Shown here in pieces: positions 1 through 11,975 of a stretch of 64,000 bases of DNA (within the stretch, counting starts at the first letter, position 1; each line of letters starts with the position of its first letter). A program made the position numbers and the translations under genes. The stretch spans positions 119,103,503 through 119,167,502 of the forward strand of contig CM041783.1 in NCBI GenBank assembly GCA_023374045.1, written 5' to 3'. Below the pieces are notes generated by a model, which was not told the DNA's origin, did no database searches, and worked only from the letters and a program-made list of their open reading frames with translations. This DNA comes from Limonium bicolor (Eukaryota > Streptophyta > Magnoliopsida > Caryophyllales > Plumbaginaceae).

Positions 1-2680
1 GCATGCGCACTTGCCATAGCAAGTGCTGCTATAACAGGGCTGTTCGGGAAATTTATAACCACTACAAAGTACTTGGTAAAGTACCACGAAGTTAACTCTG
101 ATCATCATAACTGTGGGAGGGCTTAACAGCCTAACCTTTGTAATTGTAAGTACACCAGTCAGCAAGAAGCTAGACTTGGTTAAGGTAAGAAGATGTTGTG
201 AAACCATGAAAATTTTCTTTCAAACCTAGAATTATTCAAACCCTTTTCTTTTCAAAACCAGATTTTCTTTCAAACCAACACTTCTTTCCAACCTTCTTTT
301 AAACCAAGCAGTAAAACCAAGGACAGTTGACGAGGATACAACAATGGATAAACTTTCCCTCGATTAAGTTCGGGAAGTAAGGAATGAATATTGTCACGGG
401 ACAATATAAGGGAGTTGACAACAGAATGCTTCACCTAGGCGTGTGACGGACACTACGAGTGTACCAACTGAATTGTGGGACGACCGCACTTCGATAGGAG
501 CTTGTGGGCCTGGCAGACCTACTTATGGGTTAGTTGGGTAAGTAGCAATGTATCAGTATGGTACCCCACATATGTATACGAGTGGAGTCCGAAACACGGG
601 AAGTAGTCAACTCCGTCTACGGTCAGCAGTATAAATCAAACAAGAGCTAAAGATTACAAGGAATGGTTGAAGTTAAGGAACTCAGTTGAGATAACTAGAC
701 TAAAGGAATCAGTGAATTCATTTTCAAGGAAATGTTTTAAGAGTCAGGAAGTGCGAAGTGCACTGACTGTTATGTAAAGACATCGTATATATCTTAAGGA
801 TCCTCAGGGATAACATGATAGCTGGAACGGAGACCCAGCCTATGCATGGCAAGGCAGATGCCTGATGTGGACACATTAGCGTGCAATGAACGGGATGAAA
901 CTCCCAGAATGAGTACCTACACTACCAGGAAATGTTGATCTTCACAGGAAGAGATAATAAGCCAGTTAAGAACGCAAACGGCGTGGCTAACTGAATATAC
1001 CAGTAGCAACACCCAGGAGCAATCCTTAAAGGGCGTTCGCATCAATAATTGTTTCACAAAATGGCATGACAGAAACACAAGGATTGAAACTAACACCCAG
1101 TTTAGACATAAGTTGTCAGGAGACGGACTGACAAACCTAAAGGGAATCCCATGAAAGGAAACGTGATGCAACGACCTGTCATGGAGCCCAATATAATATC
1201 CAAATCATGAAATGTTGCACAGAGAAATAAATGAATGCGGACAGCTTACAACGAGCGCAGCTCAAGACGATAAGGCTTATAAGCCACAAGCAAGATATGT
1301 TATGTAAGTTTGATTAATTGCAGAAGTTTATGTAATATAAGTGAATAGAGTGGTAAACGAACCACTGCATTAAGTGGGGATACCTCTCGATCTCGTGAGA
1401 CCGCAGGAGCGGTAGTTATGTGTATCAAGCCCAAGAAATATGTTAAGGATTGACCATATTGTTATTGAAAGAGAGCAGTTAGCTTAGTAACATGTATGTA
1501 TAAAGTGAAACACCGAGCTGAATAATGCCGGCTTATGACTCGAATGATAAATGCTCAAGGAACATTCAGTAGTCATCCAAATGAATGATGAACCATAATA
1601 CGAATGATGTAAGTATATGTGTGGAAGTTAATATGACAGTAAATACCATGTAAGTTATTGTTATGCAATGAGTAAGAGCACGGTTCGCAGCAAGCGACCG
1701 TTGTATCAATGTTATTGAGTAATAATGTGGCAGATAAGACCAGTTATGAGTTAAACTCAATGGACATGCAAGCAAGTGATGATACACAGACTGGGCAATA
1801 AGCCAATGGTCGGTACTATGTGATAAGGAAACTCAGTGTGAGTTCCATGGCGAATCGCATAAGGGATTTACTGTCAAAAGTTTACGCCTCTGCACTCTGT
1901 ATGACTGAGTGTTTTGGTATTGCACTTGCACAGTAATGATCGAGTGGGATAGCTAGGAATTGGAAACATGTTAATTATGGAGGAATAATGTTATAATGGC
2001 CGATGCATAGGAAATGCAAGGCCGCACCTATAGAAAGTACTTGTACAAGACCAAATGTGGAGGCATGATTAACAGTAAGTGACTACAGTAGCACTAACTG
2101 TCAATATCGGTATGGAATATACCCCAAATGTTGGAAATAGCTGAGAGAGCACTACACACTAGGTAGTAGCTTAATCTCAACCGACAGTAAGTCGGAAGGG
2201 AACAAGTCAATCATTGTGAAATACATAGTTGTATACACAGTAAATTGTTTGGAAGTGGATAGAAAGTGTATAACTCACCGAATTCGCTAACGGTAAGAGA
2301 TACCACGCGTCGGTTGAGAAACCATTGTTACCAAGATGAAGGTGACAATTGGGGATGTACAATACAGTAAGAATAACAAAAGGGAGCAATTAAGCTCTAC
2401 AGTTATTAGAGTTTCGCAGCAGAAACTAGTGAGCCAGTGATTCAAGTGTTGAATGTACATGGTGAACATGAGTGAATGGCTAATTATTAACGCCTAGAAG
2501 CTAACAGGCCAAATCGAAACCAACTAAGAGTTTAAACAAACTCCAATGAGAATTCTTGGTTTAGGAACTAAACCGCCAATATGGTTAAGATCCTCTAATC
2601 AGAATCCATTGTGTAATAGACCGCGTGGAAGTTAAAACACTTCACGGCGGCAGAACATTATAAGCCAATGTTTAGTGATT

Positions 2681-2715
2681 GATTACGTGGGCGTAATCCT
2701 TTTTAAGGGGGTAGA
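2681..2715 (+). promoter_or_regulatory. Internal hairpin plus second polypurine tract (alpha B)
   Basis: GATTACG-TGGG-CGTAATC (2681-2698) is a perfect 7-bp stem with a 4-nt loop. TTTTT and AAGGGGGTAGA (2705-2715) follow, about 1.3 kb before the terminal tract. The layout (hairpin, T-run, same purine tract) copies the terminal module, but the arms are different in sequence. It could be a central polypurine tract or a relic of an earlier 3' end. What follows (GCGCAAAACC) is not an LTR start. Confidence 0.75.
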
Positions 2716-2941
2716 GCGCAAAACCACTTAGTGTATATTACCATACAAGTGTACGTAGTGTATGTGACTTATATTGTGCATAGCACAAAATTATATTATT
2801 GTTTTGATGATTGGTGTGTGTGTTACGTAAACATACACATTCATTCATGGTTTAATTGTGGTAATTGCGCACAGAAGATGCGAATACCATTGTGATAAGT
2901 GTGTGTATTTGTTGACAGTTGTGTGTGATAGTACAAGTGTG

Positions 2942-2976
2942 GGGAGTAGAGAAACTCCCGGGGGAACAAAAGCCCC
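2942..2976 (+). other. Two adjacent hairpins downstream of the internal polypurine tract
   Basis: GGGAGT (2942-2947) pairs with ACTCCC (2954-2959). Directly after it, GGGG (2961-2964) pairs with CCCC (2973-2976). Beta has the same stems with a 2-nt shorter second loop (near 10934-10966), so stems are kept while loops vary. A third stem, TTGTGC/GCACAA, lies at 2774-2788. Confidence 0.65.
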
Positions 2977-3697
2977 GACAGTGTATAAATGTGAAATGGT
3001 GTGTTGTATTTTGATAAAATATATATGTATATATATACTATATAGTGATTCATGAAAGAATACGAAACTGACATAGAACCTAGTGAGAATGAGATTCCCT
3101 AGGTAACAACATTTAAGTGAATGGAAATAACTGATAGACGAAGTCCTATCCCTTGGAGATGTTATGATCATGACTAGAATGATTTAAAAGATAGAAAATT
3201 GGAAATGAGCGATTCAATTGATGCTTGAAAATGAAGTGGGAGGTGGAACTTGATTTGCATGTGATCAAGGGAAGCCGAACACAAATTGGGGTGGAAGGAT
3301 AGTTCAACACTGATGCTGATCACATCAGGGTTGGATGATTCTTGAAGCTCCCTATAAGTGGTCACAAATAACCACGCTAAGAAAGGTAGCAAAGAGCATA
3401 AGTTGGACTTGGAGTTGTGTGTTTTCAAAAAGGATTTTGAATTGGTATTTATAAAACGTCGATAGATATTTTACATAGATAAAGTTCTCTTAATTAACCT
3501 CATAAGGAAATTTTAAATTTAAGTGATTGTTTGATCTCCCAAAGGCACGGGGACGGAAGGTGTCCATCGCGACCGGGTTCTGCGGGATCACAGTGTATAT
3601 CAAAGATATTTTTGATTGTTATACATGCTATGACATGTTGTGTGGTATGTGTAATAAATATTATTTTGACCTTGAGTTCCTAAAGTGTATGCTATTA

Positions 3698-3895
3698 AGA
3701 CCTACGAGTCTAAATGTGTTGTGTTACATAGACCTATGTGTCTAAAGGTTGTTATGTTACCCAAGACCAGTGAGTCAAAGGGGTTGTTATGTATGTGTAA
3801 ATGTTGTTAAGATACCCGACCATTGAGTCCGAGGTTTCATGTGAATATGTTATGTCATGTATGGATGTGAATGTGTTGCCCGGACCATTAAGTCC
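3698..3895 (+). repeat. Degenerate mini-hairpin array (alpha B)
   Basis: Five short units share the form (A/G)GAC-6 nt-GTC(T/C): AGAC/GTCT at 3698-3711 and 3730-3743, GAC/GTC at 3765-3776, GAC/GTC at 3818-3829 (first G of GGAC lost) and GGAC/GTCC at 3882-3895. Each is followed by a TGTT-rich spacer, giving an irregular 30-60 bp period. The function is unknown. Confidence 0.65.
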
Positions 3896-3984
3896 GAGGT
3901 TGTAATGTAAAGTGTGTTTGATTATGGAAGTTTTATGGCTGTAAGTAATCCCCGTATTCTAATCTAATGATGTGTGGGAAATGT

Positions 3985-4020
3985 GAACTTCGAGGACGAA
4001 GTTCTTTTAAGGGGGTAGAT
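3985..4020 (+). promoter_or_regulatory. Terminal hairpin and 3' polypurine tract (alpha)
   Basis: GAACTTCG-AGGA-CGAAGTTC (3985-4004) is a perfect 8-bp stem with a 4-nt loop. TTTT and the polypurine tract AAGGGGGTAGA (4009-4019) follow, one base before the LTR. The tract would prime plus-strand synthesis. CGAGGACGAAG before a G-rich tract is a pattern I associate with the 3' end of plant Ty3/gypsy elements. Confidence 0.88.
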
Positions 4021-4740
4021 TGAAATACCCCAAACCTTGATATGCGGTTTAAATATTAAACTATGGTATGTAAAGGCTAAAAGTGCCTTAGGAACATCAG
4101 TGTACAATTTAAACCATAGTAAAATGCAATAAAGCATTAAGACACAGTTTGAGCAAAAACATGCTCTAAGCTATGAGCGAACTTGGTTAGGACCCAAAGA
4201 GCCTACCAAGGCTTAATAATATTCAAGTATGATTTAATTAGGCTAATTAAGTCCTTAGGAAACTTTGGTAGACAATGAAACCAAACAAAACACAAATAAA
4301 TACCTTAAAGTCAATAAGAGCAAAAATGTGCTCTAAGCTTGGGATAAATTTGTATAAGACCTAATGGTCATACCTATACCTTATAAATATGTTAATGAAC
4401 ATATTAAATCAATTACCAAAGAAAACCAAGCTTGAAAACAAGTTAAAACACAAAATGTGCTTTAAGGAGTCTTAAAGCACGTTTTTGAAAAATTGTCTTG
4501 TAAATGAGTTTTGAATGGCTAAATGTCCATCATTACTCTTTAATTAACATGTGTACTATATAGTATCACATTTGGAAGTCTATATCAATGGGAAATCAAA
4601 AATTTCACAACAATGTGCCTTGTTTTTGTGAATAGTGATTTTTATAAGCTAGTTTGTAACATATGATGTTATAAGTAATTAAATGAGTCAATAAAGACTA
4701 TAATACCCCTAGACTAAAAAGGGGGCCGGTTTTTGAAGTA

Positions 4741-4908
4741 ATGAGTCACCAAACATGTTAACTTATTAAGTAAATAAAGATGACTCATAAGTTACTATTT
4801 GCTTTAAGTCATAAATATCTTCAAAAACAAAACCAAACTCACTTCTCTCATTTCTTTCTTCATTTCACACGGTTCCCTTCCTCTTCTACCTTTCTTCTTT
4901 CTGTTCTC
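4741..4908 (+). promoter_or_regulatory. LTR promoter-like block: paired GCN4-type motifs, TATA-like box, pyrimidine patch (alpha copy 1)
   Basis: ATGAGTCA (4741-4748) and its inverse TGACTCAT (4781-4788) are GCN4/AP-1-type bZIP motifs. They stand about 70 and 30 bp before CATAAATATC (4810-4819), where beta has a true TATAAATA. A CT-rich stretch (4841-4908) follows, resembling a plant Y patch or 5' leader. Alpha has an additional ATGAGTCA at 4683-4690. The layout suggests the transcription start lies about 0.85 kb into the LTR. This is inferred; no transcript evidence is available. Confidence 0.6.
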
Positions 4909-5133
4909 ACGTTAATACAGCACCACCACCATGGAAGTCCACCTTTGAACCCTTATAAAATCTAACTCACTTATCCAAATCAAAAACAAACACCACCATT
5001 CTCTTTGTCTCATCAAGCTCTTCAATTCTATCCTTTCAAAACTTCAAATGCCCCATTTCGGTGCCATGGAGTTCCACCATTGAAGGAGCTTGAGCTTGTC
5101 TTTCCACATATTATTGATCTCCTTTGCTTCTAG

Positions 5134-5632
5134 GTAAGGAATCTCAAAGAAAAATCAAGTTTCCTCCATGTTTTGTGTGTGACCGAAAATACTCATTGAT
5201 GGAGCTCTTTGTGTGACCTTGTTCTAGCTTCATTCCAATCTCTTATGGACTAGGTGGAGTCCTCTCTTGATATATATTCAAGCTCTCTTTCCATTCCAAA
5301 GTAAAACAATCATTTTAATACCTTAAGATAATATATGTAAACCTAGGGTTTACAATGAGATGAAGCATAAAGCTTATATACTCATTTTAATGTTGGTATA
5401 TTGTTTAGTAGTTGACAAGGAATGAAATGCCTTACCGGTTTTAAGAGGAAACAAGAAAGAAGTTTGAGTGGAAAAGAGGTAAATATGCTATCTCAATGTG
5501 GTTTAATGCCTTAGTAGAAAAGAGCTAATAATGCTTGTTAAAACTATCTAAAGAGCTAATGGTACATGACTTAGGAAAATGTTCTCAAGGAGACTAGTAA
5601 AAGGACATATGTCTTGTTGGTTGTATTTGCAG
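5134..5632 (+). other. Intron-like segment in the LTR leader (alpha)
   Basis: The donor-like sequence CTAG|GTAAGG opens at 5134, and the acceptor-like TTGTATTTGCAG|GTC closes at 5632, giving 499 nt downstream of the presumed start site. The same pair is found at 18787-19283, 27949-28447, 41628-42125, 52752-53249 and 61902-62400. In copy 7 (47182-47671) the acceptor CAG has become GAG. Splicing is inferred from consensus only. A second donor-like site, CCAAGGTAAAAC, is intact in 5'-lineage LTRs (near 18950) but is CCAAAGTAAAAC here. Confidence 0.45.
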
Positions 5633-5677
5633 GTCAAAGGCTTATATAGTGGAAATTCAGTGTTTAAGGTTTAAGCA

Positions 5678-5732
5678 ATTTAAGGGCCTAAGAGCCATGC
5701 TATTTAAGGGCCTAAGTGCCAAGCAATTTAAG
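5678..5732 (+). repeat. 24-bp tandem repeat in the LTR (2.3 copies)
   Basis: ATTTAAGGGCCTAAGAGCCA and its variant with GTGCCA repeat every 24 bp (5678-5701, 5702-5725, partial 5726-5732), just after the intron-like acceptor. The repeat recurs in every LTR of the window, for example at 19330-19384. Beta has GAGCC in both units. Confidence 0.8.
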
Positions 5733-6340
5733 TTATGCACTATATTGTGATGTAGTGTAAGTTTGGTGAAGTCTTGTGTGTGATGGTGTTCTTGATGGAT
5801 TTAGGTGTTCTTGAGTGTTTAATGGTGAAAACTATGAGCCTTGGAATGAGGATGTGCTAAGAGAACCCATGGCAAATTTGTAAAATGTATAAGGAGTTTT
5901 AAGTGCTTGAATGAACTTGGGTGAACTAGGAATTGTTAGGAATGAGTAAATGTTTCACTAAGGAAGAAAACGTGCATTAAGGTGTTACAAGGATTTAGGT
6001 GCTATCTTGGAAGTTCTAGGAATTCAAGGTGTGTTTTGAGAATGTATTTAAGTCTTGGAGAAGTTTGTTTAAGGTTTAGGTAATGTTGGTATCCAAGGAA
6101 TAAATGATGTTTAGATAAGGTTTTGAGAAAGGAATTCAAGAAGTTGTGAAAAGAGGATTTTGTTTTGTAAGAAAGGATGTTTGGATGATGATGTTTGTGT
6201 GGAAGATATGTCCTGGTATAATGGTTAGAATAGGCATGAAACATCACTTAGAAACCTAAGGAGAAGATACTATAAGTGTTGGAAGCTTTGGAGGAATTTG
6301 GTTAAGTGTTTAAAGACTTGGAAATTGAATGTTTTGCCGT

Positions 6341-6518
6341 GTCCGAACTTCCGTCCGGACATGGAAGTTCGGACAGGCTCTGTTGGGTAAAGGATTTTCC
6401 CACTCTCGAACTGTGTCCGAACTTGGGAAGTCCGGACACAAGTTCGGACGTGTATATGGGTTTCAGTATTAGGTCTCGGCTTGCGTCCGAACTTGGAGGT
6501 TCGGACACAAGTTCGGAC
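6341..6518 (+). repeat. Alpha palindrome cluster in the LTR (copy 1)
   Basis: There are three hairpins. GTCCGAACTTCC (6341-6352) pairs with GGAAGTTCGGAC (6363-6374), a 12-bp stem whose loop contains the palindrome GTCCGGAC. GTCCGAACTTG (6415-6425) pairs with CAAGTTCGGAC (6439-6449). GTCCGAACTTG (6485-6495) pairs with CAAGTTCGGAC (6508-6518). An open frame of about 80 codons crosses the cluster but merely reads through the repeats. The function is unknown. Confidence 0.85.
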
Positions 6519-8198
6519 AGGCCACTGTATGGACCAAAATTGTTGTTTTAAGGTATGGAAATGATGTGTAATGATGGGGATTGATAGGTAATGATGTTAT
6601 AAGGTTGCTAAGGACATGTTAGGTGAGTTTTAATGACAATTTGGTGGGTGAAAAGTTGGAGTAAAATGAAGGAGTGAAACATGTTTAAAATGTAAAGTTA
6701 TTCAACCAAGTTAACGGGGAAAAGTTATAAGCATTAGACTTTAAACGAACATGTTACCCCAATGTTAATAAAAGTACATGTAATGTTATCAGTTGTTCGA
6801 GAATTGCTCGAGGAACGTAAGTGGACGTGATAAAGTGGACTCCGGTGACAGGTATGGTTTTCTTGCAACCTGTGTCCTACCGGATTACACCGGCTTGTAT
6901 GCCAATGTGTTTTCTGTATGTTTGCCACGTTATAAGATAAATCATGAAACGAGTTTACAGTCGTTATTGTTGTTGTATGTTTACGTGCCGATACCGGTAA
7001 CCTCGAATGCGCTTGAAGGGCTAGTTAACCACTATTAGGTAAACGTAGGAGAACGGTATCCGGTAACAACGTTTCCGACTTAAGGAACGTTCTAACCACG
7101 GCTATGCGTGAGTTGGATATGTGATGTTTGTGTGTGATGTTTGTAGGTGAATGTATGACTCTCCCTTCCCTTGTGTGTGTCTAACAAGACTTAACCCAAT
7201 GTGTGATTGTTTAACTAAGTTCAATGATGAACTTCTGACAAGTGCTAACGGGGGGAGTGAGGAGTCCGGTCTGTTCCGGCCACGCGTGTGAGTATGGGGG
7301 TCGTTGTCATAGCAGGTTCGATCCTCTCTGTATGTTATGGTTGTTTTCCAATTTGGTTCCCAACCTTCCCTATAGCTTAACCAAGGCTATTACTGACTCA
7401 CGTCGGGCCACAGGGGCATACTATTGTTATGTTTGTTTCGGTGTGCTTGGATCACTATATCGGAGACACCTTGTGTTAAGTTAACCGTTCATTTAACGAG
7501 ACGGTAACGAGTTAAGTAACGAGCTTATCATGAGACTGGCAACATTCTCTAGGCTCACCAGTGTATTAACAATGTTTGGGTCGGTTCCTAAGAGGACCAT
7601 GCCCGTTATGTTATGTATCTTTGTTGTGATGCAATATCTATTGCGGTGTTATGATGTGCACGTGGAAACGTGCAAAGTGTTGTTAAGTGTTGTTATGTAT
7701 GTATGTTATATGTTGTAAAATGTGGAGTATGTGGATTATGGATATGAATCCCAGTTTGAGAAAAGAGGCATTTAAGGATAACCCGATTTAAGGGTAAGTG
7801 TCGTCTGTTAAGGAAGTAGCTCCATTAGAGGAGGAACACTCTAGGGATATTGAATACCTTGAGTGACTTATTAAGTAAGGATATTATCCGTTTGATGAGC
7901 CCGTTGAGGCGAAATGATTATGTGTTGTGTTTACAGTTGCATGCATGACTTAAAAATAATCAACCGCATGCTAAGACGACAATTAGTTGTGCGTGGCCCG
8001 GTAGCATGTGGGCTGGGATTACCATACCAGCAAAGGTGCTGAGCCCCTTGGGGGCCACCCTTTCTCTTCTCCTATTTCAGGTACAAGGAGCTGGAAGCCG
8101 TTCGAGAGTAGGACGGGGTAGTCGTTGTACATGGGAAATCGTTTATGTTGTATATATACAGTAGGTGTAGTAAGACCGAAATTGTTGTCGGCATTAGT

Positions 8199-8206
8199 TA
8201 TAAATA
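8199..8206 (+). promoter_or_regulatory. Second TATAAATA near the LTR 3' end
   Basis: It lies about 225 bp before the LTR end and is conserved in alpha and beta (16268-16275, 21852-21859). A strong acceptor-like stretch, CTCTTCTCCTATTTCAG, ends at 8080 upstream of it. It is an alternative location for the core promoter, in which case R-U5 would be short. The two candidates cannot be separated from sequence alone. Confidence 0.4.
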
Positions 8207-10685
8207 CTCGGTATAGTTGGAAGGTGTATGTTGTTGTGTTAATGGAAAGGGATAGTAATGTGTAGTCGCTCGGGAATTTAGCCCATCAGACCGGTACAAT
8301 GTATGTGTATTAGCCTTGTTAGCCACGTGGGTGGTTAACGGCGTGTAACACCAGCGAGTTGAGTTAATTGATGAGTTGTGTATTCCGCTGCAGATTGTTG
8401 TTATGTATTTGTTGTTGGATGGGGTGTTACAGGGACAATATAAGGGAGTTGACAACAGAATACTTCACCTAGGCGTGTGACGGACACTACGAGTGTACCA
8501 ACTGAATTGTGGGATGACCGCACTCCGATAGGAGCTTGTGGGCCTGACAGACCTACTTATGGGTTAGTTGGGTAAGTAGCAATGTATCAGTATGGTACCC
8601 CACATATGTACACGAGTAGAGTCCGAAACACGGGAAGTAGTCGACTCCGTCTACGGTCAGCAGTATGAGTCAAACAAGAGCTAAGGATTACAAGGAATAG
8701 TTGAAGTTAAGGAACTCAGTTAAGTTAACGAGACTAAAGGAATTAGTGAATTCCTTTCAACGAAATGCTTAGGAGTCAGGAGGTGCGAAGTGCACTAACT
8801 GTAATGTAAAGACATCGTATACGTCTTAAAGATCCTCAGGGATAAACACTATGGCTGGAACAGAGACCCAGCCTGTGCATGGCAAGGCATATGCCCAATG
8901 TGGGCACATTAATGTGCAATGAACAGGATGAAACTCCCAGAATGAGTACCTACACTATCAGGGAATGTTGATCTTCACAGAAGAGGATAATAAGCCAGTT
9001 AAGAACGCAGACGGCGTGGCTAACTGAATATACCAATAAGTGTGAACTAGATGTAATGGCATAACTTAGCAACACCCAGGAGCAATCCTTAAAGGGTGCT
9101 CGCATCAATAATTGTTGCACAAAATGACGTGACAGAAACACGAGGGTTGAAACTAACACCCAGTTTAGACATAAGTTGTCAGGGAACGGACTGACAATCC
9201 TAAGGGGCATCCCATGAGGGGAAACCATGTAATGTTGTACAGAGAAGTACATGTGTGTGGACAGCCTACAGTGAGCGCAGCTCAAGGCAAATAAGGCTTA
9301 TAGGCCACAAATAAAATGTGTTATGAAAATTAGATTGATTGCAGAAGTTTATGTTATATAAGTGAATAGAGTGGAGAACGAACCACTGCATTAAGAGTGG
9401 GGATACCTCTCGATATTGTGAAACCGCAGGAGCGGTAGTTATGTGAATCAAGTTCAAGAAATATGTTAAGGATGGACGATGTTATTATTGAAAGAGAGCA
9501 GTTAGCTTAGTAGTACGTGTGTATAAAGTGAAACACCGAGCTGAATAATGCCGGCTTGTGACTCGAATGATCGATGCTCAAGGAGCATTCAGTAGTCATC
9601 CAAATGAGTGATGAACCATAATGCGAATGATTAAGTATATGCGTGGAAGTTAATGTGACAGTAAATACGATGTAAGTTAGTGTTATACAGTAAGCACGGT
9701 GCGCAGTAAGCGACCGCTGTATAAGTGTTGTGGCGGATAAGACCAGTTATGGGTTAAACTCAATGGACATGCAAGCAAGTGATGATACACAGACTGGGCA
9801 ATAAGCCAATGGTCGGTACTATGTGATAAGGAACTCAGTGTGAATTCCATGGCGAATCACATAAGGGATTTACTGTCAAGAGTTTACGCCTCTGCACTCT
9901 GTATGACTGAGTGTTTTGGTATTGCACTTGCGCAGTAATGAACGAGTGGGATAGCTAAGAATTGGAAACATGTTAATTGTGAAGCAATAATGTTATAATG
10001 GCCGATGCATAGGAAATGCAAGGCCGCACCAATAAAAAGTACTTGTACAAAACCAAATGTGGAGACATGATTAACAGTAAGTGACTACAGTAGCACTAAC
10101 TGCCAAATATCGGTATGGAATATACCACAAATGTTGTAAATAGCTGAGAGAGCACTACATACTAGGTAGTAGCTCAATCTCAACCGACAGTAAGTCGGAA
10201 GGAAACAAGTCAATCATTGTGAGATACATAGCTGTATACACAGTAAATTGTTATGGAAGTGGATAGAAAGTTTATAACTCACCGAGTTCGCTAACGGTAA
10301 GAGATACCACGCGTCGGTTGAGAAACCATTGTTACCAAGATGAAGGTCACAATTGGGGATGTACAATACAGTAAGAATAACAAATGGAGCAATTAAGCTC
10401 TACAGTTATTAGAGTTTCGCAGCAGAAACTAGTGAGCCAGTGATTCAAGTGTTGAATGTACATGGTGAACATGAGTGAATGGCTAATTATTAACGCCTAG
10501 AAGCCTAACAGGCCAGAATCGAAACCAACTAAGAGTTTAAACAAACTCCAATGAGAATTCTTGGTTTAGGAACTAAACCGCCGATATGGTTAAGATCCTC
10601 TAATCAGAATCCATTGTGTAATAGACCGCGTAGAAGTTGAAACACTTCACGACGGCAGAACATTTTAAGCCAATGTTTAGTGATT

Positions 10686-10721
10686 GATTACGTGGGCGTA
10701 ATCCCTTTTAAGGGGGGTAGA
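10686..10721 (+). promoter_or_regulatory. Internal hairpin plus second polypurine tract (beta B)
   Basis: The hairpin is at 10686-10703 and the tract AAGGGGGGTAGA at 10710-10721. The same arms and loop as in alpha show conservation across subfamilies. Confidence 0.75.
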
Positions 10722-11687
10722 GCGCAAAACCACTTAGTGTGTATTACCGTACAAGTGTACGTGATTTGTGTTGTGCATAGCACAAAATAATTTGTTTTGA
10801 TGATTAGTGTGTGTGTTACGTAAACATACACATTCATTCATGGTTTAATTGTGGTAATTGCGCACAGAAGATGCGAATACCATTGTGATAAGTGTGTTGA
10901 TTTATTAACAGTTGTGAGTGATAGTACAAGTGTGGGAGTAGGGAAACTCCCGGGGGAACAAACCCCGACAGTGTATAAATGTGAAATTGTGTATTGTATT
11001 TTGATAAAATATATGTGTATATATACTATATAGTGATTCAAGAAAGGGCATGATACCGACATAGAACCTAGTGAGAATAGGATTCCCTAGGCAACAGGAT
11101 TAAAGTGAATGGAGGTAACTGATAGACGGAGTTCTATCCTTTGGAGATGTTATGATCATGATTAGAATGATTTAAAAGATAGAAAATTGGAAATGAGTGA
11201 TTTATTTGATGCTTGAAAATGAAGTGGGAAGTGGAACTTGATTTGCATGTGATCAAGGGAAGCCGAACACAAATTGGAGTGGAAGGATAGTTCTACACTG
11301 ATGCTGATCACATCAGGGTTGGATGATTCTTGAAGCTCCCTATAAGTGGTCACAAATAACCACGCTAATAAAAGAAGCAAAGAGCTTAAGTTGGACTTGG
11401 AGTTGTGTGTGTTTTCAAAAAGATTTTCAATTGGTATTTATAAAACGTTGATAGATACTTTACATAATTAAAGTTCTCTTACTTAACCTCACAAGGAAAT
11501 TTTAAACTTAAGTGATTGTTTTGATCACCCAAGGACACGGGGACGGAAGGTGTCCATCGCGACCGGGTTCTGCGGGATCACATTGTATACCAAAGATATT
11601 TTTGATTGCAATACATGCTATGACATGTTGTTTGGTATGTGTGATAAATGTTATTTTGACTTTGATCTCCTAAAGTGTATGCTATCA

Positions 11688-11887
11688 AGACCTATGAGTC
11701 TAAATGTGTTGTGTTACATAGACCTATGTGTCTAAATGTTGTTATGTTACCCAAGACCAGTGAGTCAAAGGGGTTGTTATGTATGTGTAAGTGTTGTTAA
11801 GATACCCGGACCATTGAGCCCGAGGTTATCATGTGAATATGATATGTTATGTATGGATGTGAATGTGTTGCCCAGACCATTAAGTCC
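11688..11887 (+). repeat. Degenerate mini-hairpin array (beta B)
   Basis: It is collinear with the alpha array. The first two AGAC/GTCT stems are intact. The fourth (GGAC/GCCC) and fifth (AGAC/GTCC) each carry a mismatch, so pairing is not strictly kept in beta. Confidence 0.6.
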
Positions 11888-11975
11888 GAGGTTGTGATGT
11901 AAAGTGTATTTGGTTATGGAAGTTTTATCTCTATAAGTAATCCCCGTATTCTAATCCAAGATGTGAGGAAGTGTA

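Larger units (their letters stand above)
1..4020 (+). mobile_element. Alpha internal region (A 3' end plus whole B), cut by the window start
   Basis: It matches 22813-26837 almost base for base and is the interior of an alpha element whose 5' LTR lies before the window. A runs to GTCACGGGAC (393-402) and B follows without interruption, so this is the empty form of the site that is occupied in beta. No gene is seen; open frames on both strands are under about 110 codons and lie in AT-rich noncoding sequence. Features inside are a hairpin at 7-26 (GCACTTGC/GCAAGTGC), an internal polypurine module at 2681-2715, two adjacent hairpins at 2942-2976, a mini-hairpin array at 3698-3895, and a terminal hairpin plus polypurine tract at 3985-4020. 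One stem of the mini-hairpin array is damaged by a lost G near 3817. Confidence 0.88.
4021..8431 (+). repeat. Alpha LTR, 3' LTR of a truncated upstream element (copy 1)
   Basis: The polypurine tract (4009-4020) precedes TGAAATACCCC, and the LTR ends GGGGTGTTACA at 8431. GGGAC then follows (8432-8436), the right-hand target duplication, after which beta B begins. It carries the 3'-LTR lineage markers shared with 26838-31260 and 60792 onward: CTATGG near 4064, CCCTTATAAAATC near 4950, CAAATGCCCC near 5045 and CCAAAGTAAAAC near 5297. In order it contains promoter-like sequence (4741-4908), an intron-like segment (5134-5632), a 24-bp tandem repeat (5678-5732), the palindrome cluster (6341-6518) and a second TATAAATA (8199-8206). 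No gene is seen in it. Confidence 0.92.

Noticed and set aside
3018..3046. AT-rich TATATATG/TATATATAC run as a promoter
   Set aside because: It varies in length between copies and has no leader or other motif nearby; low-complexity sequence explains it.
3174..3428. Antisense frame of about 72-84 codons conserved in all B copies (11162, 25986, 33993, 59942)
   Set aside because: Differences between alpha and beta mostly change amino acids, so protein constraint is not supported. The conservation follows from recent copying.
3546..3593. GC-rich stretch (GGGACGGAAGG...GGGTTCTGCGGG) in B as a coding or captured-gene remnant
   Set aside because: It is distinctive in composition and conserved in all B copies, but the frame closes quickly and I recognise no domain. 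I left it unannotated.
6306..6551. Open frame of about 81 codons recurring in every alpha LTR (also 19958, 29123, 42796, 53923)
   Set aside because: It recurs because the LTRs are near-identical. It reads through the palindromes, has an antisense partner of similar length, is absent in beta and matches no family I know.
7309..7322. GCAGGTTCGATCCT, reminiscent of a tRNA B box or T arm
   Set aside because: It lacks one base of the B-box consensus, has no A box or cloverleaf nearby, and is missing from beta.
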